Of a stretch of DNA of 64,000 bases, positions 25,607 to 35,771 are shown in pieces. This stretch comes from Streptomyces sp. NBC_00289. GTDB lineage: Bacteria > Actinomycetota > Actinomycetes > Streptomycetales > Streptomycetaceae. Below the pieces are notes generated by a model, which did not search any database, was not told the DNA's origin, and saw nothing but the letters and a program-made list of their open reading frames with translations. A program made the translations under genes and the position numbers. The first letter of the stretch is position 1; every line of letters starts with the position of its first letter. The stretch spans positions 6,200,001-6,264,000 of the forward strand of contig NZ_CP108046.1 of the NCBI RefSeq assembly GCF_041435115.1, written 5' to 3'.

Positions 25607-27403
25607 GTGACTACCACCGCCGCCTCCTCCACGTCCCACCACCTCTCTCCCGCCTTCCCCGGCCGCGCCCCCTGGGGCACCGCCGGCAAGCTGCGTGCCT
25701 GGCAGCAGGGGGCGATGGAGAGGTACCTCCAGGAGCAGCCGCGCGACTTCCTCGCGGTCGCGACACCCGGCGCCGGGAAGACGACCTTCGCGCTGACCCT
25801 CGCCTCCTGGCTGCTGCACCACCACGTCGTGCAGCAGGTGACCGTGGTCGCGCCGACCGAGCACCTGAAGAAGCAGTGGGCCGAGGCCGCCGCCCGGATA
25901 GGGATCAAGCTGGACCCCGAGTACAGCGCGGGCCCGCTCGGCAAGGACTACCAGGGGGTCGCCGTCACGTACGCGGGTGTCGGCGTGCGGCCGATGCTGC
26001 ACCGCAACCGCGTCGAGCAGCGCAAGACACTGGTGATCCTGGACGAGATCCACCACGCCGGTGACTCCAAGTCCTGGGGCGAGGCGTGCCTGGAGGCCTT
26101 CGAGCCCGCCACCCGCCGTCTGGCGCTCACCGGTACGCCCTTCCGGTCCGACACCAACCCCATCCCGTTCGTGGCCTACGAGGAGGGCAACGACGGGATC
26201 CGGCGGTCCGCCGCCGACTACACGTACGGCTACGGGAGCGCGTTGTCCGACGGGGTCGTCCGGCCCGTCATCTTCCTCTCCTACAGCGGCAACATGCGGT
26301 GGCGGACCAAGGCGGGTGACGAGATCGCCGCCCGGCTCGGCGAGCCCATGACCAAGGACGCCGTCTCGCAGGCCTGGCGTACCGCGCTCGACCCGCGCGG
26401 CGAGTGGATGCCCAGCGTGCTGCGCGCCGCCGACCGGCGGCTCACCGAGGTCCGCAAGGGCATCCCGGACGCGGGCGCCCTCGTCATCGCCAGCGACCAG
26501 GACTCCGCCCGCGCCTACGCCAAGCTGATTCGCGAGATCACCGGCAGCAGGGCGACCCTCGTCCTGTCCGACGACGCCGGCGCGTCCAACCGGATCGACG
26601 AGTTCAGCCAGAGCGACGACCGCTGGATGGTCGCCGTGCGCATGGTGTCCGAAGGGGTCGACGTGCCGCGGCTCGCGGTCGGCGTGTACGCCACGACCAT
26701 CTCGACCCCGCTCTTCTTCGCGCAGGCCGTCGGGCGTTTCGTCCGTTCCCGGCGGCGCGGCGAGACCGCCTCCGTGTTCCTCCCGACCGTCCCCGATCTG
26801 CTCACCTTCGCCAACGAGATGGAGGTGGAACGGGACCACGCCCTCGACAAGCCGAAGAAGGAGGGCGAGGAGGACCCGTACGCCGAGTCCGAGAAGGAGA
26901 TGGAGGAGGCGAACCAGGAGCAGGACGAGGACACCGGCGAGCAGGAGCAGTTCGCCTTCGAGGCCCTGGAGTCCGAGGCCGTCTTCGACCGTGTCCTCTA
27001 CGACGGCGCCGAGTTCGGCATGCAGGCCCACCCCGGCAGCGCGGAGGAGCAGGACTACCTCGGCATTCCCGGCCTGCTGGAGCCCGACCAGGTCCAACTC
27101 CTGTTGCAGAAACGGCAGGCAAGGCAGATCGCGCACAGCCGCAAGAAGCCGGACGACGAGGCCGACCTGCTGGAACTGCCCGCCGAGCGGCGGCCCGTCG
27201 TCTCGCACAAGGAGATGATGGAGCTGCGCAAGCAGCTCAACACGATGGTCGGCGCGTACGTCCACCAGAGCGGCAAGCCGCACGGGGTCATCCACACCGA
27301 GCTGCGGCGCGTGTGCGGCGGGCCGCCGAGCGCCGAGGCCACGGCCGGACAACTGCGGCAGCGCATCGCCAAGGTGCAGGAGTGGGCCACCCGTATGCGG
27401 TGA
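25607..27403 (+). CDS. Superfamily 2 DEAD/DEAH-box helicase
   Basis: A 598-residue SF2 helicase. Motif I is VATPGAGKTTFALTLA, motif II is ILDEIHHAGDS (DEIH) and motif III is LALTGTPFRSD. In the second RecA domain SEGVDVPRLAVGVYATTISTP and QAVGRFVRSRRRG form motifs V and VI. A Glu-rich acidic linker (~residues 410-450: EGEEDPYAESEKEMEEAN) separates the core from a helical C-terminal region. It resembles restriction-type ResIII helicases but no nuclease gene is adjacent. The GTG start follows CGGAGAC. Confidence 0.85.
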   Translation: MTTTAASSTSHHLSPAFPGRAPWGTAGKLRAWQQGAMERYLQEQPRDFLAVATPGAGKTTFALTLASWLLHHHVVQQVTVVAPTEHLKKQWAEAAARIGIKLDPEYSAGPLGKDYQGVAVTYAGVGVRPMLHRNRVEQRKTLVILDEIHHAGDSKSWGEACLEAFEPATRRLALTGTPFRSDTNPIPFVAYEEGNDGIRRSAADYTYGYGSALSDGVVRPVIFLSYSGNMRWRTKAGDEIAARLGEPMTKDAVSQAWRTALDPRGEWMPSVLRAADRRLTEVRKGIPDAGALVIASDQDSARAYAKLIREITGSRATLVLSDDAGASNRIDEFSQSDDRWMVAVRMVSEGVDVPRLAVGVYATTISTPLFFAQAVGRFVRSRRRGETASVFLPTVPDLLTFANEMEVERDHALDKPKKEGEEDPYAESEKEMEEANQEQDEDTGEQEQFAFEALESEAVFDRVLYDGAEFGMQAHPGSAEEQDYLGIPGLLEPDQVQLLLQKRQARQIAHSRKKPDDEADLLELPAERRPVVSHKEMMELRKQLNTMVGAYVHQSGKPHGVIHTELRRVCGGPPSAEATAGQLRQRIAKVQEWATRMR

Positions 27404-27759
27404 GGCCTCCGGTGACAGCCTCCGGCGACAGCCTGCAGTGACATACGACACCGTGTCCGGCTTCGGGGCGCGCGATCCCGCCACGCGCCGTACGTATGGG
27501 GACAAACGGACGTAGTCCGTCCCGGACACTGCCCGGATTCTGGACGGAGCCTTCCGCTCAGCGAACCTGCTTCGCTACTGTCCCGCTACGCACACGCCCC
27601 GTGGCAGCGCCGCCGCGGAGCGCAGCCGTGAAGCGACGCGGTCCGGACTGGCCGGATCGCCAGCTGATCGGCGGCCTCTGACGCGCGTCACGGACGGGAC
27701 TTCGTGACGCATCTGCCGCGACGGAGGTTGCCGACCTCACCACTTAAGGAGTGGGCGTC
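27404..27759 (+). promoter_or_regulatory. Upstream region of the iclR-type gene with palindromes
   Basis: A 356-bp gene-free stretch. It holds ACGGAC-GTA-GTCCGT (27506-27520) and the perfect 12-bp palindrome TGACGCGCGTCA (27679-27690), with a further GTGACGC half-site near 27703. The latter two lie 60-80 bp before the regulator start and may be its autoregulatory operator. AAGGAG (27746-27751) is the ribosome-binding site. Confidence 0.45.
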
Positions 27760-28401
27760 GTGACCGCGGAGACCTCCCAGACGCTCGACCGGGGACTACG
27801 TGTCCTCAAACTGCTGGCCGATACGGACCACGGGCTGACCGTCACCGAGCTGTCCCACAAGCTGGGGGTGAACCGGACGGTGGTGTACCGGCTGCTCGCC
27901 ACGCTGGAGCAGCACGCGCTCGTACGACGTGACCTGGGCGGACGTGCCCGGGTCGGGCTCGGCGTGCTGAGGCTGGGCCGCCAGGTGCATCCGCTGGTGC
28001 GAGAGGCGGCGCTGCCCGCGCTCAGGTCGCTGGCCGAGGACATCGGGGCGACCGCTCACCTCACCCTGGTGGACGGGGCGGAGGCACTCGCCGTGGCCGT
28101 GGTCGAGCCGACCTGGACGGACTACCACGTCGCCTACCGCGCCGGGTTCCGGCACCCGCTGGACCGCGGGGCCGCGGGCCGGGCGATCCTCTCCGCGCGG
28201 CAGAAGCCCGCACAGGAGCCGGGATACACGCTGACGCACGGGGAGTTGGAGGCCGGCGCGAGCGGGGCGGCCGCCCCGCTGCTCGGGGTCACGGGGGTCG
28301 AGGGCAGCGTCGGAGTCGTCATGCTGGCGGACGCCGTACCGGAACGGGTGGGACCGAGGGTCGTCGACGCGGCACGCGAGGTCGCGGAAGCCTTGCGCTG
28401 A
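27760..28401 (+). CDS. IclR-family transcriptional regulator
   Basis: A 213-residue protein. The N-terminal winged helix (TLDRGLRVLKLLAD ... TVTELSHKLGVNRTVVYRLLATLE) and the C-terminal effector domain (LRSLAEDIGATAHLTLVDG, HPLDRGAAGRAIL) are IclR-type, although the effector domain is shorter than the usual ~170 residues. The GTG at 27760 is chosen for its 8-nt distance from AAGGAG; GTG 27751 overlaps that site. The target genes are not evident. A heptanucleotide repeat begins at its stop codon. Confidence 0.85.
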   Translation: MTAETSQTLDRGLRVLKLLADTDHGLTVTELSHKLGVNRTVVYRLLATLEQHALVRRDLGGRARVGLGVLRLGRQVHPLVREAALPALRSLAEDIGATAHLTLVDGAEALAVAVVEPTWTDYHVAYRAGFRHPLDRGAAGRAILSARQKPAQEPGYTLTHGELEAGASGAAAPLLGVTGVEGSVGVVMLADAVPERVGPRVVDAAREVAEALR

Positions 28402-28475
28402 CGCCTGACGCCTGACGCCTGACGCCTGACGCCTGACGGTCGGCGGTCGGCGGAGGGCGGAGGGCGGCCGGCGGC
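28399..28475. repeat. Heptanucleotide tandem repeat
   Basis: Five perfect TGACGCC units (28399-28433) start at the stop codon of the IclR gene and continue into degenerate 7-bp units (GGTCGGC twice, GGAGGGC twice, GGCCGGC). The 7-bp period is kept through the sequence change. Confidence 0.8.
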
Positions 28476-28536
28476 TGAGCCCCGGCACCGCCCGCCCGCC
28501 CCTGGCCGGAAGTCGTCGTCACGTTAGATTGATCCC

Positions 28537-29328
28537 GTGCTCTCTCGCCTCACACGCCCCCAGGCCGTCGCCGTCTGTGCCCTGCCTGTCGTGGCTCTTC
28601 TCGCCACGGCGGCTTTCGCGCCGCTGCCGTTCTCGCTGGCGCAGCCCGGTCTCACGGCGAACGTCCTCGGCAAGAACCAGGGCACCGAGGTGATCACCAT
28701 CTCCGGCGTGCCGACCCGTGACACGAGCGGGCAGTTGCGGATGACGACCATCGAGGCGACCAACCCCGACGCGCACGTCGCGCTGGGCGACATCGTCGAC
28801 TCCTGGTTCCGCACCGACCGGGCGGTCATGCCGCGCGACTCGGTCTATCCGAGCGGCCAGAACACCAAGGAGATCGAGCGGCACAACACCGCGCAGATGA
28901 AGGAGTCCCAGGACGCGGCCACCGAGGCCGCGCTCGCGTACCTGGACCTCGACGACAAGAACGTCAAGGTCACGCTGGAGCTCGCCGACGTCGGCGGTCC
29001 CAGCGCCGGCCTCCTGTTCACCCTCGGCATCATCGACAAGCTGGACGGCGACGGCAGCGGCGGCGATCTCACCGGCGGCCGCGTCATCGCCGGTACGGGC
29101 ACGATCGACACCGACGGGACGGTCGGCGCGGTCGGGGGTGTGGCCCTGAAGACGCAGGCCGCGAGGCGGGACGGGGCGACGGTGTTCCTGGTGCCGAAGG
29201 CGGAGTGCTCCGACGCCCAGTCCGAACTCCCCGAGGGCCTGCGGCTCGTCCCGGTGACAACCCTGAAGAACGCGGTGTCCTCCCTGGTCGCCCTGGAGCA
29301 GGGCAAGGGCTCCGTACCCGGTTGCTAG
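28537..29328 (+). CDS. Membrane-anchored Lon-like (S16) serine protease, YlbL-like
   Basis: A 263-residue protein with an N-terminal membrane/signal helix (AVCALPVVALLATAAFAPLPF). The rest is extracytoplasmic. The C-terminal half is a Lon-type S16 domain: the nucleophile Ser is in GGPSAGLLFTLGIID and the general-base Lys is in GGVALKTQAARRDGAT, forming the Ser-Lys dyad. There is no ATPase domain. Actinobacterial relatives usually have a PDZ domain in the middle; here residues 40-120 are only weakly PDZ-like. The GTG start is family-typical. Confidence 0.8.
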   Translation: MLSRLTRPQAVAVCALPVVALLATAAFAPLPFSLAQPGLTANVLGKNQGTEVITISGVPTRDTSGQLRMTTIEATNPDAHVALGDIVDSWFRTDRAVMPRDSVYPSGQNTKEIERHNTAQMKESQDAATEAALAYLDLDDKNVKVTLELADVGGPSAGLLFTLGIIDKLDGDGSGGDLTGGRVIAGTGTIDTDGTVGAVGGVALKTQAARRDGATVFLVPKAECSDAQSELPEGLRLVPVTTLKNAVSSLVALEQGKGSVPGC

Positions 29329-29522
29329 GCCTGGCCCAGGGACGTGAGGGCCGGCCGCGAGGGAGCGGCGAGGCGCAGACCGACCTCCACCAGGGTCCAG
29401 CCGAGGCGGGCACGGAGGTCACGCGGGCGCCGGGCGGCGCGGGCGAGGCGGTGGGCCTCGGCCTCGGCGCGCAGGTCGGCGGCGTGGGCGCGGTGCAGGG
29501 CGAGCCTGGTCTCGGGATGCAT
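29325..29522 (-). CDS. Small Arg/Ala-rich helical protein downstream of the ArsR-type gene
   Basis: A 65-residue protein starting MHPETRLALHRAHAADLRAEA. Similar short helical peptides are frequent in Streptomyces and have no known role. It begins 13 bp after the ArsR-type gene ends, so the two are probably co-transcribed. Its TAG overlaps the convergent TAG of the Lon-like protease gene. Confidence 0.55.
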   Translation of the reverse strand: MHPETRLALHRAHAADLRAEAEAHRLARAARRPRDLRARLGWTLVEVGLRLAAPSRPALTSLGQA

Positions 29523-29535
29523 CGGTGGTGGCCTC

Positions 29536-31957
<2,422 letters not shown>

Positions 31958-31978
31958 GCGTCGCGGGACCCAGGACTC

Positions 31979-33469
31979 CTAGGACCGCGAACCGCCCGGC
32001 TCCCCGGCGTCGTCGGGTTCCCCGCCGTCCTCGTCCTCCCCGCCCTCCGCCCCGGCGGGCGGGGCCCCCGCCGGGGGCTCGCCCAGGGCCCTCAGCGCCT
32101 CCCGCGCCAGGGGAACCTGAAGCGGTGAGAAGTACGGGTTGATACGCAGCGCCTCTTCCAGATGCCGCCGCGCCGGCCAGCTCATGCCCAGCTCCCGCTC
32201 GATCATGCCCCGGTGGAAGGCGTACGGCGCGCTGCGGACCCCGCCCCCGTGCACCTTGTCCGTCGCCGCGGTGGCGAACTTCAGCGCCTCCGTGTCCTCC
32301 CCGTTGCGGTGCAGTGCCCAGCCCAGCGCGTCGGCCACCGCGGTCCCGGGCTGGCGCAGCCACTCCGCCCGCAGCCGTCGTACGGCGGCCCGCGCGTCGC
32401 CGTGGTCCGCCTCGAACTGCCCGAGCAGCAACTCGTCGTCCACCCCGCCCGCCGCCGAGCTCCGCACCCGCTCCCGCAGCAGGTCGTACTGCACCCGGGC
32501 CGCCTGCCCGAGCCCCAGCGACTCGTACAGCTCACCCAGCTCCAGCGCGTACTGCGGCAGCGGCTGCCTGGCCAGCGCGGCCCGGTACGCGTTCAGCGCC
32601 TCCGTCGTGCGCCCCAGCGCCGCCAGCGTCCGGGCCTCCCCGGCCTGCGCGGCCCGCTGATCGGGGTCGAGGCGCACCGCGGCCCGGAAGTGCCGCAGCG
32701 CCTCCTCCCGGTCGCCGCGCTCGAACGCGAGCTGCCCGACCCGCTCCAGCCACGCCGCCTGCTCGGCCGGGGACCGCGCCGCGGCCGCGGCGTCGGACAG
32801 GGCGGCGGCCGCGTCCTCACGCCGGCCCCGGTCGCGGTAGACGGTCGCGGCCCACGCCCGCACGGCAGGCCCGGACCGCAGCTCCAGCAGCTTGTCCAGG
32901 GTCCGCCCGGTCGCCTTGTAGTCGCCGAGCCCCGTGTACGCGTCGATCAGCTGCGGATACGTCGTCCACCGCCCGCGGTCCAGCTTCAGCGCCGCCTCGG
33001 CCCAGGTCCGTGCCGCGGGGAAGTCCCGGCGCGCGTTCGCCAGGGCCGCCATGCCCTCCAGCGCCTCCGCGTTCCCTCGCCCGCGCACCTTCAGCGAGGT
33101 GCGCAGCGCCCGCTCGGCCCGCGGGTAGCAGGATGCGGCGTCGGCGGTCCGCCGGCCCTGCTCCACGTACGCCGTCCCCAGCACCGCCCACGACCGGGCG
33201 TCCTTGGGATGCGTCCGCAGATGGGCCTCCCGCTCGCCGATCAGCGCGGCGAGGCCGGGCAGCGTGGCCGGCGCCCCGGCGGCGACCGCGGTCAGCGCCT
33301 GTGCCCCCGGTGCCGGTGCGGGCGCCGGGGGCGGCGTCGACTCCCGGGGCAGCAGCATCAACCCCCCGCCGAGCACGGCACACCCGGCGACGGAGGTGAG
33401 CAGGAACCGCCGGCCGACGCGCGGGCGCCGCCTGTCCGCCGGGTCACGGGTGTCCTGTTGGCTCTCCAT
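31979..33469 (-). CDS. Membrane-anchored tetratricopeptide repeat protein
   Basis: A 496-residue protein with one N-terminal membrane helix (RFLLTSVAGCAVLGGGLMLLP), a Pro/Ala-rich linker and a long run of TPR-like helices from ~residue 75 to 460 (for example RSWAVLGTAYVEQGRR, EALRHFRAAVRLDPDQR, ARRHLEEALRINPYF). The last ~35 residues are acidic and low-complexity. TPRs mediate protein contacts; the partner is unknown. The ATG at 33469 (MESQQDTRD) is chosen over the upstream frame, which overlaps the divergent promoter. It is divergent from the GlcD-like gene. Confidence 0.78.
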   Translation of the reverse strand: MESQQDTRDPADRRRPRVGRRFLLTSVAGCAVLGGGLMLLPRESTPPPAPAPAPGAQALTAVAAGAPATLPGLAALIGEREAHLRTHPKDARSWAVLGTAYVEQGRRTADAASCYPRAERALRTSLKVRGRGNAEALEGMAALANARRDFPAARTWAEAALKLDRGRWTTYPQLIDAYTGLGDYKATGRTLDKLLELRSGPAVRAWAATVYRDRGRREDAAAALSDAAAAARSPAEQAAWLERVGQLAFERGDREEALRHFRAAVRLDPDQRAAQAGEARTLAALGRTTEALNAYRAALARQPLPQYALELGELYESLGLGQAARVQYDLLRERVRSSAAGGVDDELLLGQFEADHGDARAAVRRLRAEWLRQPGTAVADALGWALHRNGEDTEALKFATAATDKVHGGGVRSAPYAFHRGMIERELGMSWPARRHLEEALRINPYFSPLQVPLAREALRALGEPPAGAPPAGAEGGEDEDGGEPDDAGEPGGSRS

Positions 33470-33567
33470 GGCGATCACTGTGCGTCCCCACGACGACCAC
33501 ACCGCGGCATACGGCGGTCGGCGCAGACGGGGTTCACACCGATGGCCCCGGGTGCGACGCTGTGATC

Positions 33568-34977
33568 ATGAGCCGTATCCAAGCGCGTCCCGACGAAGAC
33601 ACGGAAACGGCCGGCACCCTCGTGGACCGGCTCCTGAGCGGTCTGCCCGCCGAGGCCGTCCTGACGGACCCGGACGTCACGGCCTCCTACGCCAACGACA
33701 TGGCGAGCTTCTGCCCGGCCGGCGCCCCGGCCGCGGTGGTCCTGCCCCGCACGGTCGACCAGGTCCGGCACGTCATGCGCACCGCCACCGAGCTGCGCGT
33801 CCCGGTCGTCCCGCAGGGCGCCCGCACCGGCCTGTCGGGCGGGGCCAACGCCTCCGACGGCTGCATCGTGCTGTCCCTGACGAAGATGGACCGGATCCTC
33901 GAGATCAACCCGGTCGACCGCATCGCCGTGGTGGAGCCCGGCGTCGTCAACGCGGCCCTCTCCCGCGCGGTCGACGCGCACGGCCTGTGCTACCCGCCGG
34001 ACCCCTCCAGCTGGGAGATGTGCACAATCGGCGGCAACATCGGCACCGCCTCCGGCGGCCTGTGCTGCGTCAAGTACGGGGTGACGGCCGAGTACGTGCT
34101 CGGGCTGGACGTGGTGCTGGCCGACGGCCGCCTCATGTCCACCGGCCGCCGTACCGCCAAGGGCGTCGCCGGATACGACCTCACCCGCCTGTTCGTGGGC
34201 TCGGAAGGCTCGCTGGGCGTCGTCGTACGGGCGATCCTGGCGCTGCGCCCGAAGCCGCCCGAGCAGCTGGTGCTGGCGGCCGAGTTCGCGTCCGCGGCCG
34301 CAGCCTGCGACGCCGTGTGCCGGATCATGGCCGGCGGTCACGTGCCGTCCCTCCTCGAACTGATGGACCGTACGACGGTCAAGGCGGTCAACGACCTCGC
34401 GCACATGGGACTGCCGGAGAGCACGGAGGCGCTGCTGCTCGCGGCCTTCGACACCGCGGACCCGGCCGCCGACCTCGCCGCCGTCGGCGCGCTGTGCGAG
34501 GCGGCCGGCGCCACCCAGGTCGTACCGGCGGAGGACGCGGCGGAGTCCGAACTGCTCCTCCAGGCACGCCGGTTGTCCCTCACCGCGCTCGAGGCGGTCA
34601 AGGGCACGACGATGATCGACGACGTGTGCGTGCCCCGTTCCAGGCTGGGGGACATGCTCGAGGGGGTCGAGCGGATCGCCGAGAAGTACCGGCTCACCAT
34701 CGGGGTGTGCGCGCACGCGGGCGACGGCAACACCCACCCGACCGTCTGTTTCGACGCCCAGGACCCCGACGAGTCCCGGCGCGCCCGCGAGTCCTTCGAC
34801 GAGATCATGGCTCTCGGCCTGGAACTCGGTGGCACGATCACCGGCGAGCACGGCGTGGGCGTCCTGAAGAAGGAGTGGCTGGCGCGGGAGATCGGCCCGG
34901 TCGGGGTGGAGATGCAGCGGGCGATCAAGACGGCGTTCGACCCGCTGGGCCTGCTGAACCCGGGCAAGCTGTTCTGA
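33568..34977 (+). CDS. GlcD-like FAD-linked oxidase
   Basis: A 469-residue flavoprotein of the FAD_binding_4/FAD-oxidase_C family (glycolate oxidase GlcD, D-lactate dehydrogenase). The FAD-binding region shows VPVVPQGARTGLSGGANAS and IGGNIGTASGGLCCVKYG. The C-terminal metal/substrate region has CAHAGDGNTHPTVCFD and GEHGVGVLKKEWL. It oxidises a 2-hydroxy acid; the exact substrate is not deducible. GlcE/GlcF partners are not present, suggesting a single-subunit type. GTG 33562 two codons upstream is an alternative start. Confidence 0.88.
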   Translation: MSRIQARPDEDTETAGTLVDRLLSGLPAEAVLTDPDVTASYANDMASFCPAGAPAAVVLPRTVDQVRHVMRTATELRVPVVPQGARTGLSGGANASDGCIVLSLTKMDRILEINPVDRIAVVEPGVVNAALSRAVDAHGLCYPPDPSSWEMCTIGGNIGTASGGLCCVKYGVTAEYVLGLDVVLADGRLMSTGRRTAKGVAGYDLTRLFVGSEGSLGVVVRAILALRPKPPEQLVLAAEFASAAAACDAVCRIMAGGHVPSLLELMDRTTVKAVNDLAHMGLPESTEALLLAAFDTADPAADLAAVGALCEAAGATQVVPAEDAAESELLLQARRLSLTALEAVKGTTMIDDVCVPRSRLGDMLEGVERIAEKYRLTIGVCAHAGDGNTHPTVCFDAQDPDESRRARESFDEIMALGLELGGTITGEHGVGVLKKEWLAREIGPVGVEMQRAIKTAFDPLGLLNPGKLF

Positions 34978-35020
34978 CGTCTGCCCCGCCCCTCCCGGCT
35001 CCGGCTCTCCGGACGACCGG

Positions 35021-35497
35021 TCACTCCCCGTCCTGCGACTCGTCCGAGGGCCACGGGTCGCACAGCCACAACTCGTCGGCCGGCGTGGGCGCGAGCAGCT
35101 CGGCCAGGCCCTCGTCGATGCCCAGCTGCTCCGCCTCCGAGCCCGGGGGCACCGCCCGCAGCGTGCGCTCCAGCCAGGCCGAGACCTGTGCCGTGGGAGC
35201 CTCCAGGAGGGCGTCCCCGTCGGGTGAGCTGAGCGCCATCAGGACGACCCCGCGCCCCTCCGTCTTCGTCGGCCACACCCGCACGTCCCCGTGCCCGGAC
35301 GCCCGGAACACCCCCTCCACGAGCAGCTCGCGGGCGAAGGTCCAGCTCACCGGATGGTCCGAGCCGGTGTGGAAGGTGACGTGGACGGCGTACGGGTCGT
35401 CGGTGCGGTAGCTCAGCCGGGCCGGGACCGGGATGCTGCGCTCGGGCGACAGGATGAGTCTGACTTCCAGTTCCCGCTCAACGACTGCGTGGCGCAT
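35021..35497 (-). CDS. ssgG: SsgA-like sporulation/cell-division protein SsgG
   Basis: A 158-residue SsgA-like protein. This family is restricted to sporulating actinomycetes and controls septum placement and cell-wall remodelling. Family features are visible: VERELEVRLIL at the start, PVPARLSYRTDDPYAVHVTFH, WTFARELLVEGVF and GRGVVLMALSSPDG. The C-terminal ~45 residues are acidic. Neighbourhood (downstream of the FAD oxidase) matches S. coelicolor ssgG, whose loss causes skipped septa. The paralogue assignment rests on synteny more than on sequence. Confidence 0.85.
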   Translation of the reverse strand: MRHAVVERELEVRLILSPERSIPVPARLSYRTDDPYAVHVTFHTGSDHPVSWTFARELLVEGVFRASGHGDVRVWPTKTEGRGVVLMALSSPDGDALLEAPTAQVSAWLERTLRAVPPGSEAEQLGIDEGLAELLAPTPADELWLCDPWPSDESQDGE

Positions 35498-35771
35498 GGC
35501 GTGCCGTCCTCTCTCACGAAGCTCGCGAACTGCTCGTAGGGGGCCCGGCGGTGGGCCCGTACGAGTGGAGAGGGGGTGCGGCCCGGAGCATTACGCGGGT
35601 TCGCGGAACATTTTCTCCGGCCGTGTCCCGCGGGCGCCCTGATCGTGTGAAGTACGTGTACGAGGTTGCCCGGAAAGGGGCGGGTCCGGCGGGACTGGCG
35701 GTGGGGCTTGCGCCGGTCTGATAGATGTGGAGGCCCCCATTTGACCCCCGAGCAGATACGGGACGACGGAC

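Noticed and set aside
24401..27529. 1042-codon minus-strand frame
   Set aside because: It spans the MFS transporter and the SF2 helicase, both of which have clear motifs on the plus strand.
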